Below are positions 1 to 7,386 of a DNA stretch of 8,508 bases, in pieces (positions within the stretch are counted from its first letter, which is position 1; each line of letters starts with the position of its first letter). Source of the DNA: F23-B02 sp963620985 (GTDB taxonomy: Bacteria > Bacillota > Clostridia > Oscillospirales > Oscillospiraceae). Under the pieces are notes generated by a model. It saw only the letters and a program-made list of their open reading frames with translations, did not search any database and had not been told where the DNA came from. Both the position numbers and the translations under genes were made by a program. The stretch lies in the NCBI GenBank assembly GCA_963620985.1, contig CAVFCI010000074.1, positions 1 through 8,508 of the forward strand. The letters are read 5' to 3'.

Positions 1-14
1 GGCGGAAAAGTGCA

Positions 15-46
15 GTCAAAAAAGTCCCGCGAGGGACTTTTTTGAC
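15..46. terminator. Bidirectional intrinsic terminator hairpin
   Basis: A perfect 14-bp stem (15-28 with 33-46) closes a GCGA loop. The stem has a GC-rich core (GTCCC/GGGAC) and an A/T tract as its outer part, so transcripts from either side would meet a U-rich run. It probably ends a gene lying left of the window. Its design resembles the hairpin at 8228-8274. Confidence 0.8.
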
Positions 47-52
47 AAGCTG

Positions 53-94
53 AGCTGCTCACGCGCAAATATAGCGGCGCGTGAGCAGCTTTTT
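53..94 (+). terminator. Second tandem intrinsic terminator
   Basis: A perfect 14-bp stem (53-66 with 77-90) has a 10-nt loop and is followed by a T run (90-94). It lies 6 bp after the first hairpin, so the pair forms a tandem terminator insulating the genes to the right from transcription entering from the left. Confidence 0.8.
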
Positions 95-156
95 GAACTT
101 ATCTGATACACATTGACCAAAACTTATTAACAATTTATTAAATGCTGCGCGGGGGC

Positions 157-184
157 TTGAATTTTATAAACTATGCGTTAAAAT
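157..184 (+). promoter_or_regulatory. Probable promoter of the MATE gene
   Basis: TTGAAT (157-162) and TAAAAT (179-184) are separated by 16 bp, close to the housekeeping sigma consensus. Transcription would start near 191, which supports translation from the ATG at 216 rather than the in-frame ATG at 183, since 183 would lie inside the -10 box. A second, weaker pair, TTGACC (113-118) and TATTAA (136-141) with 17-bp spacing, could also contribute. Confidence 0.55.
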
Positions 185-215
185 GTCAGGGTGTTTTGAA
201 ATGTGGGGTGTATTT

Positions 216-1595
216 ATGGAAAAAAGAAAAAGAAGCCTTGCAATTGATATGCTCAACGGCTCAATGTGGGATAAGATACTGCTCTATGCCATGCCCGTCG
301 CGGCCACCGGCATTCTGGGGCAGCTTTTTAATGCGTCGGACGTTGCAATAGTCGGAAACTTTGCGTCCACCGACCGTGTCGCGGCAGTTGCCGCCGTCGG
401 CGCTAACGGCCCTGTCATAGGCCTTATACTCAACCTTTTTATCGGCATTGCCCTCGGCGCGAACGTCGTCATAGCAAACGCCATCGGCAGAGGCGACAGG
501 GAAACGGTCTCGCGTGCGGTGCACACGTCAATAGTCGCGTCCTTCCTCGGCGGCATTGTTGTCATGCTTATCGGTCAGGCGCTGGCAAAGGGCGTGCTTT
601 TGATGCTCAACGTGCCCGACGACGTGTTCCCGCTTGCCATGACCTATATGCGCATTTACCTGCTGGGTCTGCCGGTCATATTCCTGTATAACTTCGAGTC
701 TGCGATATTCAGAAGTGCGGGCGATACGAAAACGCCGCTGATAGCGCTTGCCGTGTCGGGCGTTCTGAATGTCCTGCTCAATATATTCTTCGTCACCGTG
801 CTTGATATGACGGTGGACGGCGTTGCCGTCGCAACGGTCATAGCAAACGCGGTCAGCTCGGCCATTCTCTGCGTAAAGCTCATGAGGACCGAGCTTTCGG
901 TCAGGGTAGAGCTCAAAAAGCTGGGTATCGACTGGAGGATACTTGGCCGCATACTCAAGATAGGACTGCCCGCCGGCATACAGAGCGCGGTGTTCTCGCT
1001 TTCAAACATCATCATCTCCTCGGCTGTGAACAGCCTCGGCAAGGTCACGATGGCGGCCTCCTCCGCGGGCTTCAATGTCGAGATCATTGCGTATTATATC
1101 CTCAACTCCTTCGGTCAGGCCTGCACGACCTTCGTCGGCCAGAACTACGGCGCGGCGCAGATCGACCGCTGCCGCAAGACCCTGAAGCTCTGCATCATCG
1201 AGGATATCATCGCAACGGGCATTACGATCCTTGCCATGCTGCTTGCCGGAAGATTTCTCCTAAGCCTGTTCAACAACGACCCTGAGGTCATCGAGATCGG
1301 CTATACGCGCCTGAAGATAGTCTACACCTCGTATATATTCTGTCTTCTGTACGAGGTCATGTCGGCGTATATGCGCGGCTACGGCATATCCCTCGTGCCG
1401 GCGATACTGACGATGCTCGGCGTGTGCGGCATACGCATCACATGGATATACACAGTCTTCCCCCTGAGCCGCACGTTTACCACGATAATGACCGTTTATC
1501 CGATAAGCCTTGCGGCGACCTCGGTGCTCATTTTCATTGCGCTGCTGATCTACCGCCCGTCCAAGCGCTACGATCATGTCGTGCTTGACTCTTGA
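216..1595 (+). CDS. MATE family efflux transporter
   Basis: This is a 459-residue membrane protein of the multidrug and toxic compound extrusion family, which exports cationic drugs or metabolites in exchange for Na+ or H+. The N-terminus shows the family pattern: an NG..W motif (14-18), then a first membrane helix with Pro27 and an N-A-S-D motif whose Asp is residue 42. About twelve hydrophobic segments follow, and the second half begins again near residue 245 with a similar KIGLPAG motif, reflecting the internal two-fold repeat. Length is normal for the family. The start at 216 is preferred because GGGGTG lies 5 bp upstream and a promoter -10 box covers the alternative ATG at 183. It resembles the DinF/MepA-like clostridial branch, but the substrate cannot be read from sequence. 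The stop codon overlaps the -35 box of the downstream helicase promoter, so the two genes are only 33 bp apart. Confidence 0.92.
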   Translation: MEKRKRSLAIDMLNGSMWDKILLYAMPVAATGILGQLFNASDVAIVGNFASTDRVAAVAAVGANGPVIGLILNLFIGIALGANVVIANAIGRGDRETVSRAVHTSIVASFLGGIVVMLIGQALAKGVLLMLNVPDDVFPLAMTYMRIYLLGLPVIFLYNFESAIFRSAGDTKTPLIALAVSGVLNVLLNIFFVTVLDMTVDGVAVATVIANAVSSAILCVKLMRTELSVRVELKKLGIDWRILGRILKIGLPAGIQSAVFSLSNIIISSAVNSLGKVTMAASSAGFNVEIIAYYILNSFGQACTTFVGQNYGAAQIDRCRKTLKLCIIEDIIATGITILAMLLAGRFLLSLFNNDPEVIEIGYTRLKIVYTSYIFCLLYEVMSAYMRGYGISLVPAILTMLGVCGIRITWIYTVFPLSRTFTTIMTVYPISLAATSVLIFIALLIYRPSKRYDHVVLDS

Positions 1596-1620
1596 AACTA
1601 AGCTATGTTCGTGGTAAAAT
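1592..1620 (+). promoter_or_regulatory. Promoter of the helicase gene, possibly giving leaderless mRNA
   Basis: TTGAAA (1592-1597) and TAAAAT (1615-1620) are separated by exactly 17 bp. The -35 box overlaps the stop codon of the MATE gene. Only 8 bp lie between the -10 box and the ATG at 1629, so a start 6 to 8 bp after the -10 box would give an mRNA with almost no 5' leader. No Shine-Dalgarno sequence is visible before that ATG, which fits. Confidence 0.55.
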
Positions 1621-1628
1621 AACTCGCT

Positions 1629-4010
1629 ATGAATAACAGTTTTGAAACAAGATATCTTGAAGCAAGAAAAAAGATAATAGAGACCGATTTTGCCGGGCTT
1701 AATCCCATGCAGAGAAAGGCTGTCATGGCGACTGAGGGTGCATTGCTCATTCTGGCCGGCGCAGGCAGCGGCAAAACGACGGTGCTCATAAACAGAATAG
1801 CAAACCTCATGCGCTACGGCAAAGCCTCCGACAGCGATGAGATCCCCGAAAACGCCTGCGTTGAGGATATCGACAAAATGGCGAGGCTCGACGATGAGGC
1901 TCGCCGCACGGCGGCCTTTGAGCCGGTAGAGCCGTGGCGCATCCTCGCCATAACGTTTACCAATAAAGCAGCCGACGAGCTGAAGGCGCGCCTTTCCAAA
2001 ATGCTCGGCGAGGCGGGAGCGGACGTGTGGGCATCGACCTTCCACTCGGCCTGCGTGCGCATACTGCGCCGCGATGCCGAGCGTCTCGGCTTTACATCGA
2101 GCTTTACCATCTATGACAGCGCCGACAGTCAGAGCCTCATAAAGCGCATACTGCGCGACCTTGACCTTGACGATAAAAAATACCCGCCGCGCATGCTGCT
2201 CTCGGAGATAAGCCGCGCAAAGGACGACTGCTGCTCACCCGAGCAGTACTATGCCCGCGCAAGGGCGACGGGGGATGCCCGCAGGATCAAGATAGCGGAG
2301 ATATACGCCGAGTACTCGCGCCGCGCATTTGCCGCCGGTGCAATGGATTTTGACGATCTCATATACTACACGGTAAAGCTTCTCAACGAAAACGAGGATG
2401 TCTGCCAATATTGGCAGAGGCGTTTTAAATACATCCTCATCGACGAGTATCAGGACACAAACAAGCTTCAGTACATGCTCGCCTCCAAGCTCGCAGAGGG
2501 CTGGGGCAATATCTGCGTCGTCGGCGACGACGACCAGAGCATTTATAAATTCCGAGGCGCGACGATAGAGAACATCCTCTCGTTCGAGGACGAGTATAAG
2601 GGCTGCCGCGTGATACGCCTCGAGCAGAACTACCGCAGCACGGGGCATATCCTCGGCGCTGCAAACTCCGTAATAAAAAACAACCTCGGGCGCAAGGGCA
2701 AGGAGCTGTGGACAAAGGGCGATATGGGCGATAAGCCCGAGCTCTACGTTGCCGACAATGAGCACGACGAGGCAAGATTCGTGGCCTCTCAGCTCCTCGG
2801 ACTGTACGGCAAGGGCGCGTGCTGGGGCGATAACGCGGTGCTCTACCGCATGAACGCGCAGTCGCACCAGATAGAGCAGGCCTTCAAGCGCAACGGCATA
2901 CCGTATAAAATTTTCGGAGGCACGGGCTTCTTCGACCGCGCCGAGATAAAGGATATGCTGGCCTATCTGTGCGTCATAGCCTCGCCCGACGACGATCTGC
3001 GCCTTGGCAGGATAATAAACAATCCGCCGCGAGGCATCGGCGCAAAGAGCGTCGAGGCTGCCGCCGCGATAGCGCATGAAAATAACTGCTCGCTGTTTTC
3101 CGTCATAAGCAAGGCAGACCTCTATCCGGAGCTTGGCCGCGCTGCGCCGAGACTCCTGCTGTTTGCCGGAATGATAAACGAGCTCATTGCGCAAAAAGAC
3201 GAGCTCGCGCCCGATCTGCTGTACGACCAGCTCGTCGAGCGCACGGGATATCTGCGCATGCTCGAGGAAAAGCACACCGTCGAGGATGATGCGCGTGCGC
3301 AGAACATAAGAGAGCTCAAATCCAGCATAATAAACTACAAGGGCGAGACGGAGGAGCCCACTCTCGAGGGCTATCTTGCCGACGTTGCGCTGTACACCGA
3401 TATGGACAACTACGACGAAAGCTCCGACTGTGTCGTCATGATGACCATGCACTCGGCCAAGGGGCTTGAGTTCCCCAACGTTTTTGTCGTTGGCTGTGAG
3501 GAGGGCATTTTCCCCGGCATCAAGGCCATCGGCGAGGCCGATGAGATGGAGGAGGAGCGCAGACTCTGCTACGTTGCGATAACGAGGGCAAAAAAGCGCC
3601 TGTTCCTGTCCTGCGCAAGGCAGAGGATGCTCTTTGGCCGCACGACGGCAAACCGTGTCTCGCGCTTTATCGACGAGATACCCGAGGAGCACCTCGAAAA
3701 GCGAAATATCCCCAAGGGCTACGGCTACTCCGAGCGCTCGCAGGTGCAGAAGGAATTTGCCTTCCGCGCACCGCCGCAGCAGGGCTTTAAAAGACCCGTT
3801 GCGCCTCCGGCTGCCGCGCCCAAGCCCAAGGCGGCTGAGAAGCCGCAGTTTTCCGTCGGCGACAGGGTGCGCCATAAGGCCTTCGGCGAGGGCAAGCTCG
3901 TAAAGATGAGCCCGATGGGAAACGACTATCTGATAGAGATCGAATTTGACGGCGGCACGGTCAAAAAGCTCATGCTGCGCGCTGCCGCACTGCATATGGT
4001 GAAGATATAG
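1629..4010 (+). CDS. pcrA: ATP-dependent DNA helicase PcrA/UvrD type
   Basis: This is a 793-residue superfamily 1A 3'-5' DNA helicase, the Gram-positive PcrA counterpart of UvrD, acting in nucleotide excision repair, plasmid replication and clearing of recombination filaments. Motifs appear in order: Q motif LNPMQ (24-28), Walker A AGAGSGKT (43-50), motif Ia ITFTNKAA (108-115), Walker B DEYQDTN (272-278), motif III GDDDQSIYKFRGA (299-311), motif IV QNYRST, motif V MHSAKGLEF (607-615) and motif VI YVAITRAKK (648-656). A Pro/Ala/Lys-rich linker (about 720-739) leads to a C-terminal Tudor-like module (741-793), which in PcrA contacts RNA polymerase. About 40 residues (62-101) sit between motifs I and Ia, where Bacillus PcrA has only a few. 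There is no clear ribosome binding site; the next in-frame ATG (residue 27) would remove the start of the Q motif, so 1629 is retained. The stop lies 4 bp before the next gene. Confidence 0.93.
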   Translation: MNNSFETRYLEARKKIIETDFAGLNPMQRKAVMATEGALLILAGAGSGKTTVLINRIANLMRYGKASDSDEIPENACVEDIDKMARLDDEARRTAAFEPVEPWRILAITFTNKAADELKARLSKMLGEAGADVWASTFHSACVRILRRDAERLGFTSSFTIYDSADSQSLIKRILRDLDLDDKKYPPRMLLSEISRAKDDCCSPEQYYARARATGDARRIKIAEIYAEYSRRAFAAGAMDFDDLIYYTVKLLNENEDVCQYWQRRFKYILIDEYQDTNKLQYMLASKLAEGWGNICVVGDDDQSIYKFRGATIENILSFEDEYKGCRVIRLEQNYRSTGHILGAANSVIKNNLGRKGKELWTKGDMGDKPELYVADNEHDEARFVASQLLGLYGKGACWGDNAVLYRMNAQSHQIEQAFKRNGIPYKIFGGTGFFDRAEIKDMLAYLCVIASPDDDLRLGRIINNPPRGIGAKSVEAAAAIAHENNCSLFSVISKADLYPELGRAAPRLLLFAGMINELIAQKDELAPDLLYDQLVERTGYLRMLEEKHTVEDDARAQNIRELKSSIINYKGETEEPTLEGYLADVALYTDMDNYDESSDCVVMMTMHSAKGLEFPNVFVVGCEEGIFPGIKAIGEADEMEEERRLCYVAITRAKKRLFLSCARQRMLFGRTTANRVSRFIDEIPEEHLEKRNIPKGYGYSERSQVQKEFAFRAPPQQGFKRPVAPPAAAPKPKAAEKPQFSVGDRVRHKAFGEGKLVKMSPMGNDYLIEIEFDGGTVKKLMLRAAALHMVKI

Positions 4011-4014
4011 AAAA

Positions 4015-4887
4015 ATGAAAAACAAAGCAAATATAGGACGGCTCTGCCTTATATGCACAACGCTCATATGGGGCAGCTCGTTTGTGATCTTGAAGTCCGC
4101 GCTCGACAGCATCACCCCGATGTGGGTGCTTGCCATCCGCTTTGCGGGAGCTGCGATAATGATGCTCATAGCCTGCCTTCCGCGACTTAAAAGGATCGAC
4201 AGGGGCTATCTCAGGGGCGGCCTTGTAATGGGCATCTGCCTTGCACTTGCATACATCGTGCAGACCTACGGCCTTGTGTACACAACGCCGGGCAAAAACG
4301 CCTTTCTAACCGCGACCTACTGCATCCTCGTCCCGTTCCTGTACTGGGCGATAGCGCACAAGAAGCCGGACAGATATAATATTATCGCCGCCCTCGTCTG
4401 TCTCATCGGCATGGGCTTTGTCTGCCTCAACGATGACCTGAGCGTTAATATAGGCGACGTGCTCACGATCTGCTGCGGCCTGTTCTACGGCCTGCACATC
4501 ATCGTGACGGGGCGCTCGGTGGAGGAGCGCGACCCGCTCATCCTCACGATGCTGCAATTTGCCGTCGGCGGCCTTATCTGCCTCATAGGCGCAGCCGTAT
4601 TCGAGCCCGTGCCGCATGATATCCCCTCCGGCACATGGTGGGGCATAGCGTATATGACCTTTATGTGCACGGGACTGTGCTTCTTCCTCCAGACAATCGG
4701 CCAGAAGTTCACGCCGCCGTCGCAGGCCGCCGTTATCCTGACGCTGGAGTCCGTGTTCGGCACGGCGATATCCGTCGTTCTCGGCGAAGAGGTGCTCACG
4801 TTCAACATAGCCCTCGGCTTCTGCCTCATTTTCTTTGCGGTGCTCACGAGCGAAACAAAGCTCAGATTCCTCCGCAGGAACGAATAA
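4015..4887 (+). CDS. EamA/DMT superfamily permease
   Basis: This is a 290-residue integral membrane protein of the drug/metabolite transporter superfamily. It has two EamA repeats, roughly residues 9-135 and 147-282, each with about five hydrophobic helices. The signature LIWGSSFVILK lies near the N-terminus (about 18-28). The second repeat carries the typical ending, with a conserved glutamate in LTLESVFG and the G-E-E-V-L-T motif before the last helices. Relatives export amino acids or other small metabolites, but the substrate here cannot be predicted. It starts 4 bp after the helicase stop with no strong Shine-Dalgarno sequence, so translation probably depends on coupling to the upstream gene. 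No functional link to the helicase is evident; the pairing looks like shared transcription only. Confidence 0.9.
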   Translation: MKNKANIGRLCLICTTLIWGSSFVILKSALDSITPMWVLAIRFAGAAIMMLIACLPRLKRIDRGYLRGGLVMGICLALAYIVQTYGLVYTTPGKNAFLTATYCILVPFLYWAIAHKKPDRYNIIAALVCLIGMGFVCLNDDLSVNIGDVLTICCGLFYGLHIIVTGRSVEERDPLILTMLQFAVGGLICLIGAAVFEPVPHDIPSGTWWGIAYMTFMCTGLCFFLQTIGQKFTPPSQAAVILTLESVFGTAISVVLGEEVLTFNIALGFCLIFFAVLTSETKLRFLRRNE

Positions 4888-4911
4888 AAACGCATAACGT
4901 CATAACGTATA

Positions 4912-4949
4912 AAAGCTCCCATACGGTTTTGTTTCCGTATGGGAGCTTT
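4912..4949. terminator. Bidirectional terminator between convergent genes
   Basis: A perfect 15-bp stem (4912-4926 with 4935-4949) has an 8-nt loop. It lies 24 bp after the EamA stop and 20 bp after the stop of the leftward symporter gene. Read leftward it is followed by a TTTTAT run; read rightward by TTTGG. It can serve both genes but looks stronger for the symporter. Confidence 0.85.
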
Positions 4950-4969
4950 GGCATATGAGAGAGATAAAG

Positions 4970-6262
4970 TTATGCTTCGATCTTTGCGGAGTCCTTCGCA
5001 AGCTTCTTCTGAAGCCAATCCTTGCCGTTTACGAAGCGCTCGACGATGTAGGACACTACATAGTCGCCTGCTGCGTTTACCATTGTCGCGGGAGGATCGA
5101 CGAGGTTGCCGATAGCCAGAGCGATGGGGAAGGCTACAGCGAGCTGGTCGGGGAAGAACAGGGTGCACAGCACGAGCTCGCCCGTACCGCCGCCGCCGGG
5201 GATGCCGCTCATCGCAACGGAGGAGAACACCGCGACGATGATCGCCAGTATTGCCTGACCCGTGCCGAAGTCCATGCCGAAGATGCCGAAGAGGAACGCG
5301 ACCTTGATGATGGCGCTCATTGCAGAACCGTCCATGTGCATGGTCGCACCGAGGGGGATAACGATATTCGAGACCTCCTTGGAAACGCCGGTCTCCTCGC
5401 AGACCTCAAGGTTCGTGGGGATCGTAGCTACCGAGGAGCAGGTGCCGAAGGAGACAGCCGCCGGACGGAACAGGTGCTTCCACATGACCTTCGCGCCGTC
5501 CTTGCCGCCGCCGAAGCGGGCATAGACAGGGAAGAAAACGAACATGTAGGCAAAGCACAGAACGTAGTAGATGATAAGCGTGCGGCTGTAGTCGCCGATG
5601 AGGTCGGGACCGTAGGTGGCGACGAGGTAGGCAAAGAAGCCGAAGAAGCCGATGGGAGCGTAGTAGGTGATGATCTTGACAACGTTCATGAGAACAGAGG
5701 TGAGGTTGTCAAGGAACTTTGCTACCATGCTGTCCCTGCCGCCGGTCATCTGAACGCCGAAGCCGAAGAAAATGGCGGCTATGATGAGAGGCAGTATCGC
5801 CTTGCGGCTCCACAGCTCGCCGAAGTCGGGCTTGGTGAAGAAGTTGATTATCATGTCTGTGATGCTCAGCGTCGAGCTGACCTCACCCTCAACGACGGTG
5901 TAGTCGCCGGTAACGACGGGGATGCAGCGCACGATAACGTACATGATAACGGCAGCTATCGCTGCGGTAACGAAGAAGGTGGCAACGGTGATGCCCATGA
6001 CCTTGCCTGCGCGCTTTGCACTGGACATGTTAGCTATGGCCGAGGCTATCGAGCAGAAAACCATCGGCACGACGACGCAGAACATGAGGTTTATGAAAAC
6101 CGTTCCGAGAGGCTCAAGAACGGTAGCGCCCTTGGACATGACCTCGCCCGACGCATCCTTTACGACGGGGTTGAGCGCACCGACCACGCAGCCGCCGATG
6201 ATGCCGGCCAGCATGAACAGTATAAATCCGTAGGACTTAAAGAAAGATGTCTTCTTTGCCAT
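4970..6262 (-). CDS. Dicarboxylate/amino acid:cation symporter (DAACS family)
   Basis: This is a 430-residue Na+- or H+-coupled uptake transporter with the GltPh/EAAT fold. Visible family landmarks are hairpin loop 1 with TCSSVATIP (274-282), the TM7 motif MHMDGS (308-313), hairpin loop 2 with GIPGGGG, and TM8 with D389-P-P-A-T-M-V-N396 and D400. Aligning by eye to GltPh, D389, T393, N396 and D400 match D394, T398, N401 and D405. These include the substrate-amine-binding Asp and sodium ligands. The GltPh substrate-carboxylate Arg397 is Ala392 here, and GltPh Asn310 is His309. I infer amino acid uptake, probably not of Asp or Glu. The start is well supported by AGGAG 7 bp upstream (6270-6274). 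The gene is divergent from an AraC-type regulator that probably controls it. SstT-like serine/threonine or other neutral substrates are possible. Confidence 0.93.
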   Translation of the reverse strand: MAKKTSFFKSYGFILFMLAGIIGGCVVGALNPVVKDASGEVMSKGATVLEPLGTVFINLMFCVVVPMVFCSIASAIANMSSAKRAGKVMGITVATFFVTAAIAAVIMYVIVRCIPVVTGDYTVVEGEVSSTLSITDMIINFFTKPDFGELWSRKAILPLIIAAIFFGFGVQMTGGRDSMVAKFLDNLTSVLMNVVKIITYYAPIGFFGFFAYLVATYGPDLIGDYSRTLIIYYVLCFAYMFVFFPVYARFGGGKDGAKVMWKHLFRPAAVSFGTCSSVATIPTNLEVCEETGVSKEVSNIVIPLGATMHMDGSAMSAIIKVAFLFGIFGMDFGTGQAILAIIVAVFSSVAMSGIPGGGGTGELVLCTLFFPDQLAVAFPIALAIGNLVDPPATMVNAAGDYVVSYIVERFVNGKDWLQKKLAKDSAKIEA

Positions 6263-6294
6263 GATCTAACTCCTTTTAAATTTTTTACGGGAAG

Positions 6295-6323
6295 ATTATA
6301 TTCGCATATATTTGCCAAGTAAA
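6295..6323 (-). promoter_or_regulatory. Probable promoter of the symporter gene
   Basis: On the minus strand TTTACT (6323-6318) and a perfect TATAAT (6300-6295) are 17 bp apart. The predicted leader is about 25 nt and carries the strong AGGAG site. The imperfect -35 box, just beside the direct repeats, fits a promoter that depends on an activator. Confidence 0.55.
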
Positions 6324-6331
6324 TTGATAAT

Positions 6332-6358
6332 AGTGCTTGAAACATTGCAAAAAGTGCT
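6332..6358. promoter_or_regulatory. Candidate AraC-family operator: direct repeat AGTGCT x2
   Basis: AGTGCT occurs at 6332-6337 and again at 6353-6358, 21 bp apart start to start, about two helical turns. Members of the AraC family typically bind such same-face direct half-sites. One copy lies 8 bp upstream of the symporter -35 box. Together the two span the regulator's own -35/-10 region. This placement suggests activation of the symporter and repression of the regulator. The repeat is only 6 bp, so chance cannot be excluded. Confidence 0.45.
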
Positions 6359-6365
6359 ATATAAT
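6337..6365 (+). promoter_or_regulatory. Promoter of the AraC-family gene
   Basis: TTGAAA (6337-6342) and a perfect TATAAT (6360-6365) are separated by 17 bp. Transcription would begin near 6372 and give a leader of about 24 nt with GGGAG before the ATG at 6396. This rules out the upstream in-frame TTG start at 6312. Confidence 0.75.
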
Positions 6366-6395
6366 CGTGGACGAAAACATTTTGGGAGCATTGCG

Positions 6396-7238
6396 ATGAC
6401 AGAACGGTATAAATATTCAAACGACGGCTACCTCAATGAAAACTTCCGTCTGTTCCATCTGAAGGACAGCTCGGGGCAGGAAAAGGACTTCCACTTCCAT
6501 GAGTTTGACAAGATAGTTATCCTCGTCTCCGGCAGGGTGGACTATACCGTCGAGGGCACGAGCTACAGGCTCGAGCCGTGGGATGTCCTCCTTGTGCGCC
6601 ACCATATGATACACAGGGCGGCGATAGACCTCTCCGTTCCGTATGAGCGGATAATAATATATCTCGACTCTGCCTATGTCGAGCGCTTTGCGCCCGAGGC
6701 GGGGCTTATGGACTGCTTTGCGGCGGCTGAAAAGCGGCGCTGCTGCCTGATGCGGCCTGATGAGGCCAGCGCAGAGCAGCTTAGGGACGCGCTGTGCAGG
6801 CTTGAAAATGCGAGGGACGATGAGCTTTTCGGAGCGCAGCTGCTGCGCGGAACGCTGCTGGTCCAGCTGCTGGTCCTGATAAACCGCATCACGCTCAGCG
6901 ACAGCGGCCGTGAAGACAGCGCCGGCAGCGGCGGCAGGATAGCTCCCGCGCTGTCGTATATAAACGAAAACCTCAGCTCAGAGCTCAGCATAGACGATAT
7001 GGCAGCGCTCTGCTATCTCAGCCGCTATCATTTCATGCGCCTTTTCAAGGCTCAGACGGGCTGCACTGTACATAATTATATAAGGCAAAAGCGCCTTGTC
7101 CTCGCCGCACGGCTCATCCGTGAGGGAATGAGCGCCGCGGCAGCAGCCGCAGAATGCGGCTTTTCCGACTATTCGGCCTTTCACCGCGCCTTTACGCAGA
7201 CCTTCCGCGTAAGCCCGGGGAAGATAAAAAAGCAATGA
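6396..7238 (+). CDS. AraC-family transcriptional regulator with N-terminal cupin
   Basis: This is a 280-residue ligand-responsive transcription factor. The N-terminal half is an AraC-type cupin sensor: HFHEFDKIVILVSG (33-46) begins the beta-barrel, and the segment ending in LEPWDVLLVRHHMIHR follows, typical of this sugar- or effector-binding domain. The C-terminal 100 residues (about 180-278) form the double helix-turn-helix DNA-binding domain. The first HTH starts near S198 (SIDDMAALCYLSRYHFMRLFK) and the second near M245, with the AECGFSDYSAFHRAFTQTF motif and the terminal SPGKIKK. The start at 6396 is chosen because GGGAG lies 7 bp upstream and the promoter at 6337-6365 lies downstream of any longer start. 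Its divergence from the symporter gene suggests it controls uptake in response to a small molecule, probably the transported substrate or a derivative. This link is inferred. Confidence 0.92.
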   Translation: MTERYKYSNDGYLNENFRLFHLKDSSGQEKDFHFHEFDKIVILVSGRVDYTVEGTSYRLEPWDVLLVRHHMIHRAAIDLSVPYERIIIYLDSAYVERFAPEAGLMDCFAAAEKRRCCLMRPDEASAEQLRDALCRLENARDDELFGAQLLRGTLLVQLLVLINRITLSDSGREDSAGSGGRIAPALSYINENLSSELSIDDMAALCYLSRYHFMRLFKAQTGCTVHNYIRQKRLVLAARLIREGMSAAAAAAECGFSDYSAFHRAFTQTFRVSPGKIKKQ

Positions 7239-7279
7239 CATTATGTAAACCTGCTGCGGCTTTTGCCCGGCGACGCTCC

Positions 7280-7298
7280 GCCAATTTAACAAATTGGC
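7280..7298. repeat. Short inverted repeat after the AraC gene
   Basis: GCCAATTT and AAATTGGC form a perfect 8-bp inverted repeat around AAC. It lies 41 bp after the AraC stop and 27 bp upstream of the flavodoxin -35 box. It is followed by ATTATC rather than a clean T run, so it is a weak terminator at best. A palindromic operator for the next gene is the alternative. Confidence 0.4.
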
Positions 7299-7325
7299 AT
7301 TATCGTGCATTTATTAGTCTTGAAT

Positions 7326-7353
7326 TTGACAGATACTTGTGATATTCTATACT
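7326..7353 (+). promoter_or_regulatory. Promoter of the flavodoxin-like gene
   Basis: A perfect TTGACA (7326-7331) and TATACT (7348-7353) are separated by 16 bp. The predicted start near 7360 precedes an AGGGGG ribosome binding site (7372-7377) and the ATG at 7387. This excludes the in-frame GTG at 7339, which lies inside the promoter spacer. Confidence 0.7.
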
Positions 7354-7386
7354 AAACAAAAAATACAGTACAGGGGGTATTATTTT

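Noticed and set aside
183..215. Upstream ATG start for the MATE gene
   Set aside because: It lies inside the probable -10 box, has no good ribosome binding site, and adds residues not typical of the family N-terminus.
2235..4169. Long leftward open frame of 644 codons opposite the helicase
   Set aside because: It is antisense to a gene with all helicase motifs in order. Its peptide is rich in His, Arg and Ala without recognisable domains, as expected from a mirrored codon bias.
4955..6322. Long rightward open frame of 455 codons opposite the symporter
   Set aside because: It is antisense to a clear DAACS transporter with a strong ribosome binding site. The translation is low-complexity (Glu/Asp/Gly/His-rich) and unlike a folded family.
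6312..6395. N-terminal extension of the AraC regulator from a TTG at 6312
   Set aside because: This region contains the promoter with a perfect TATAAT; the ATG at 6396 has GGGAG at the correct distance.
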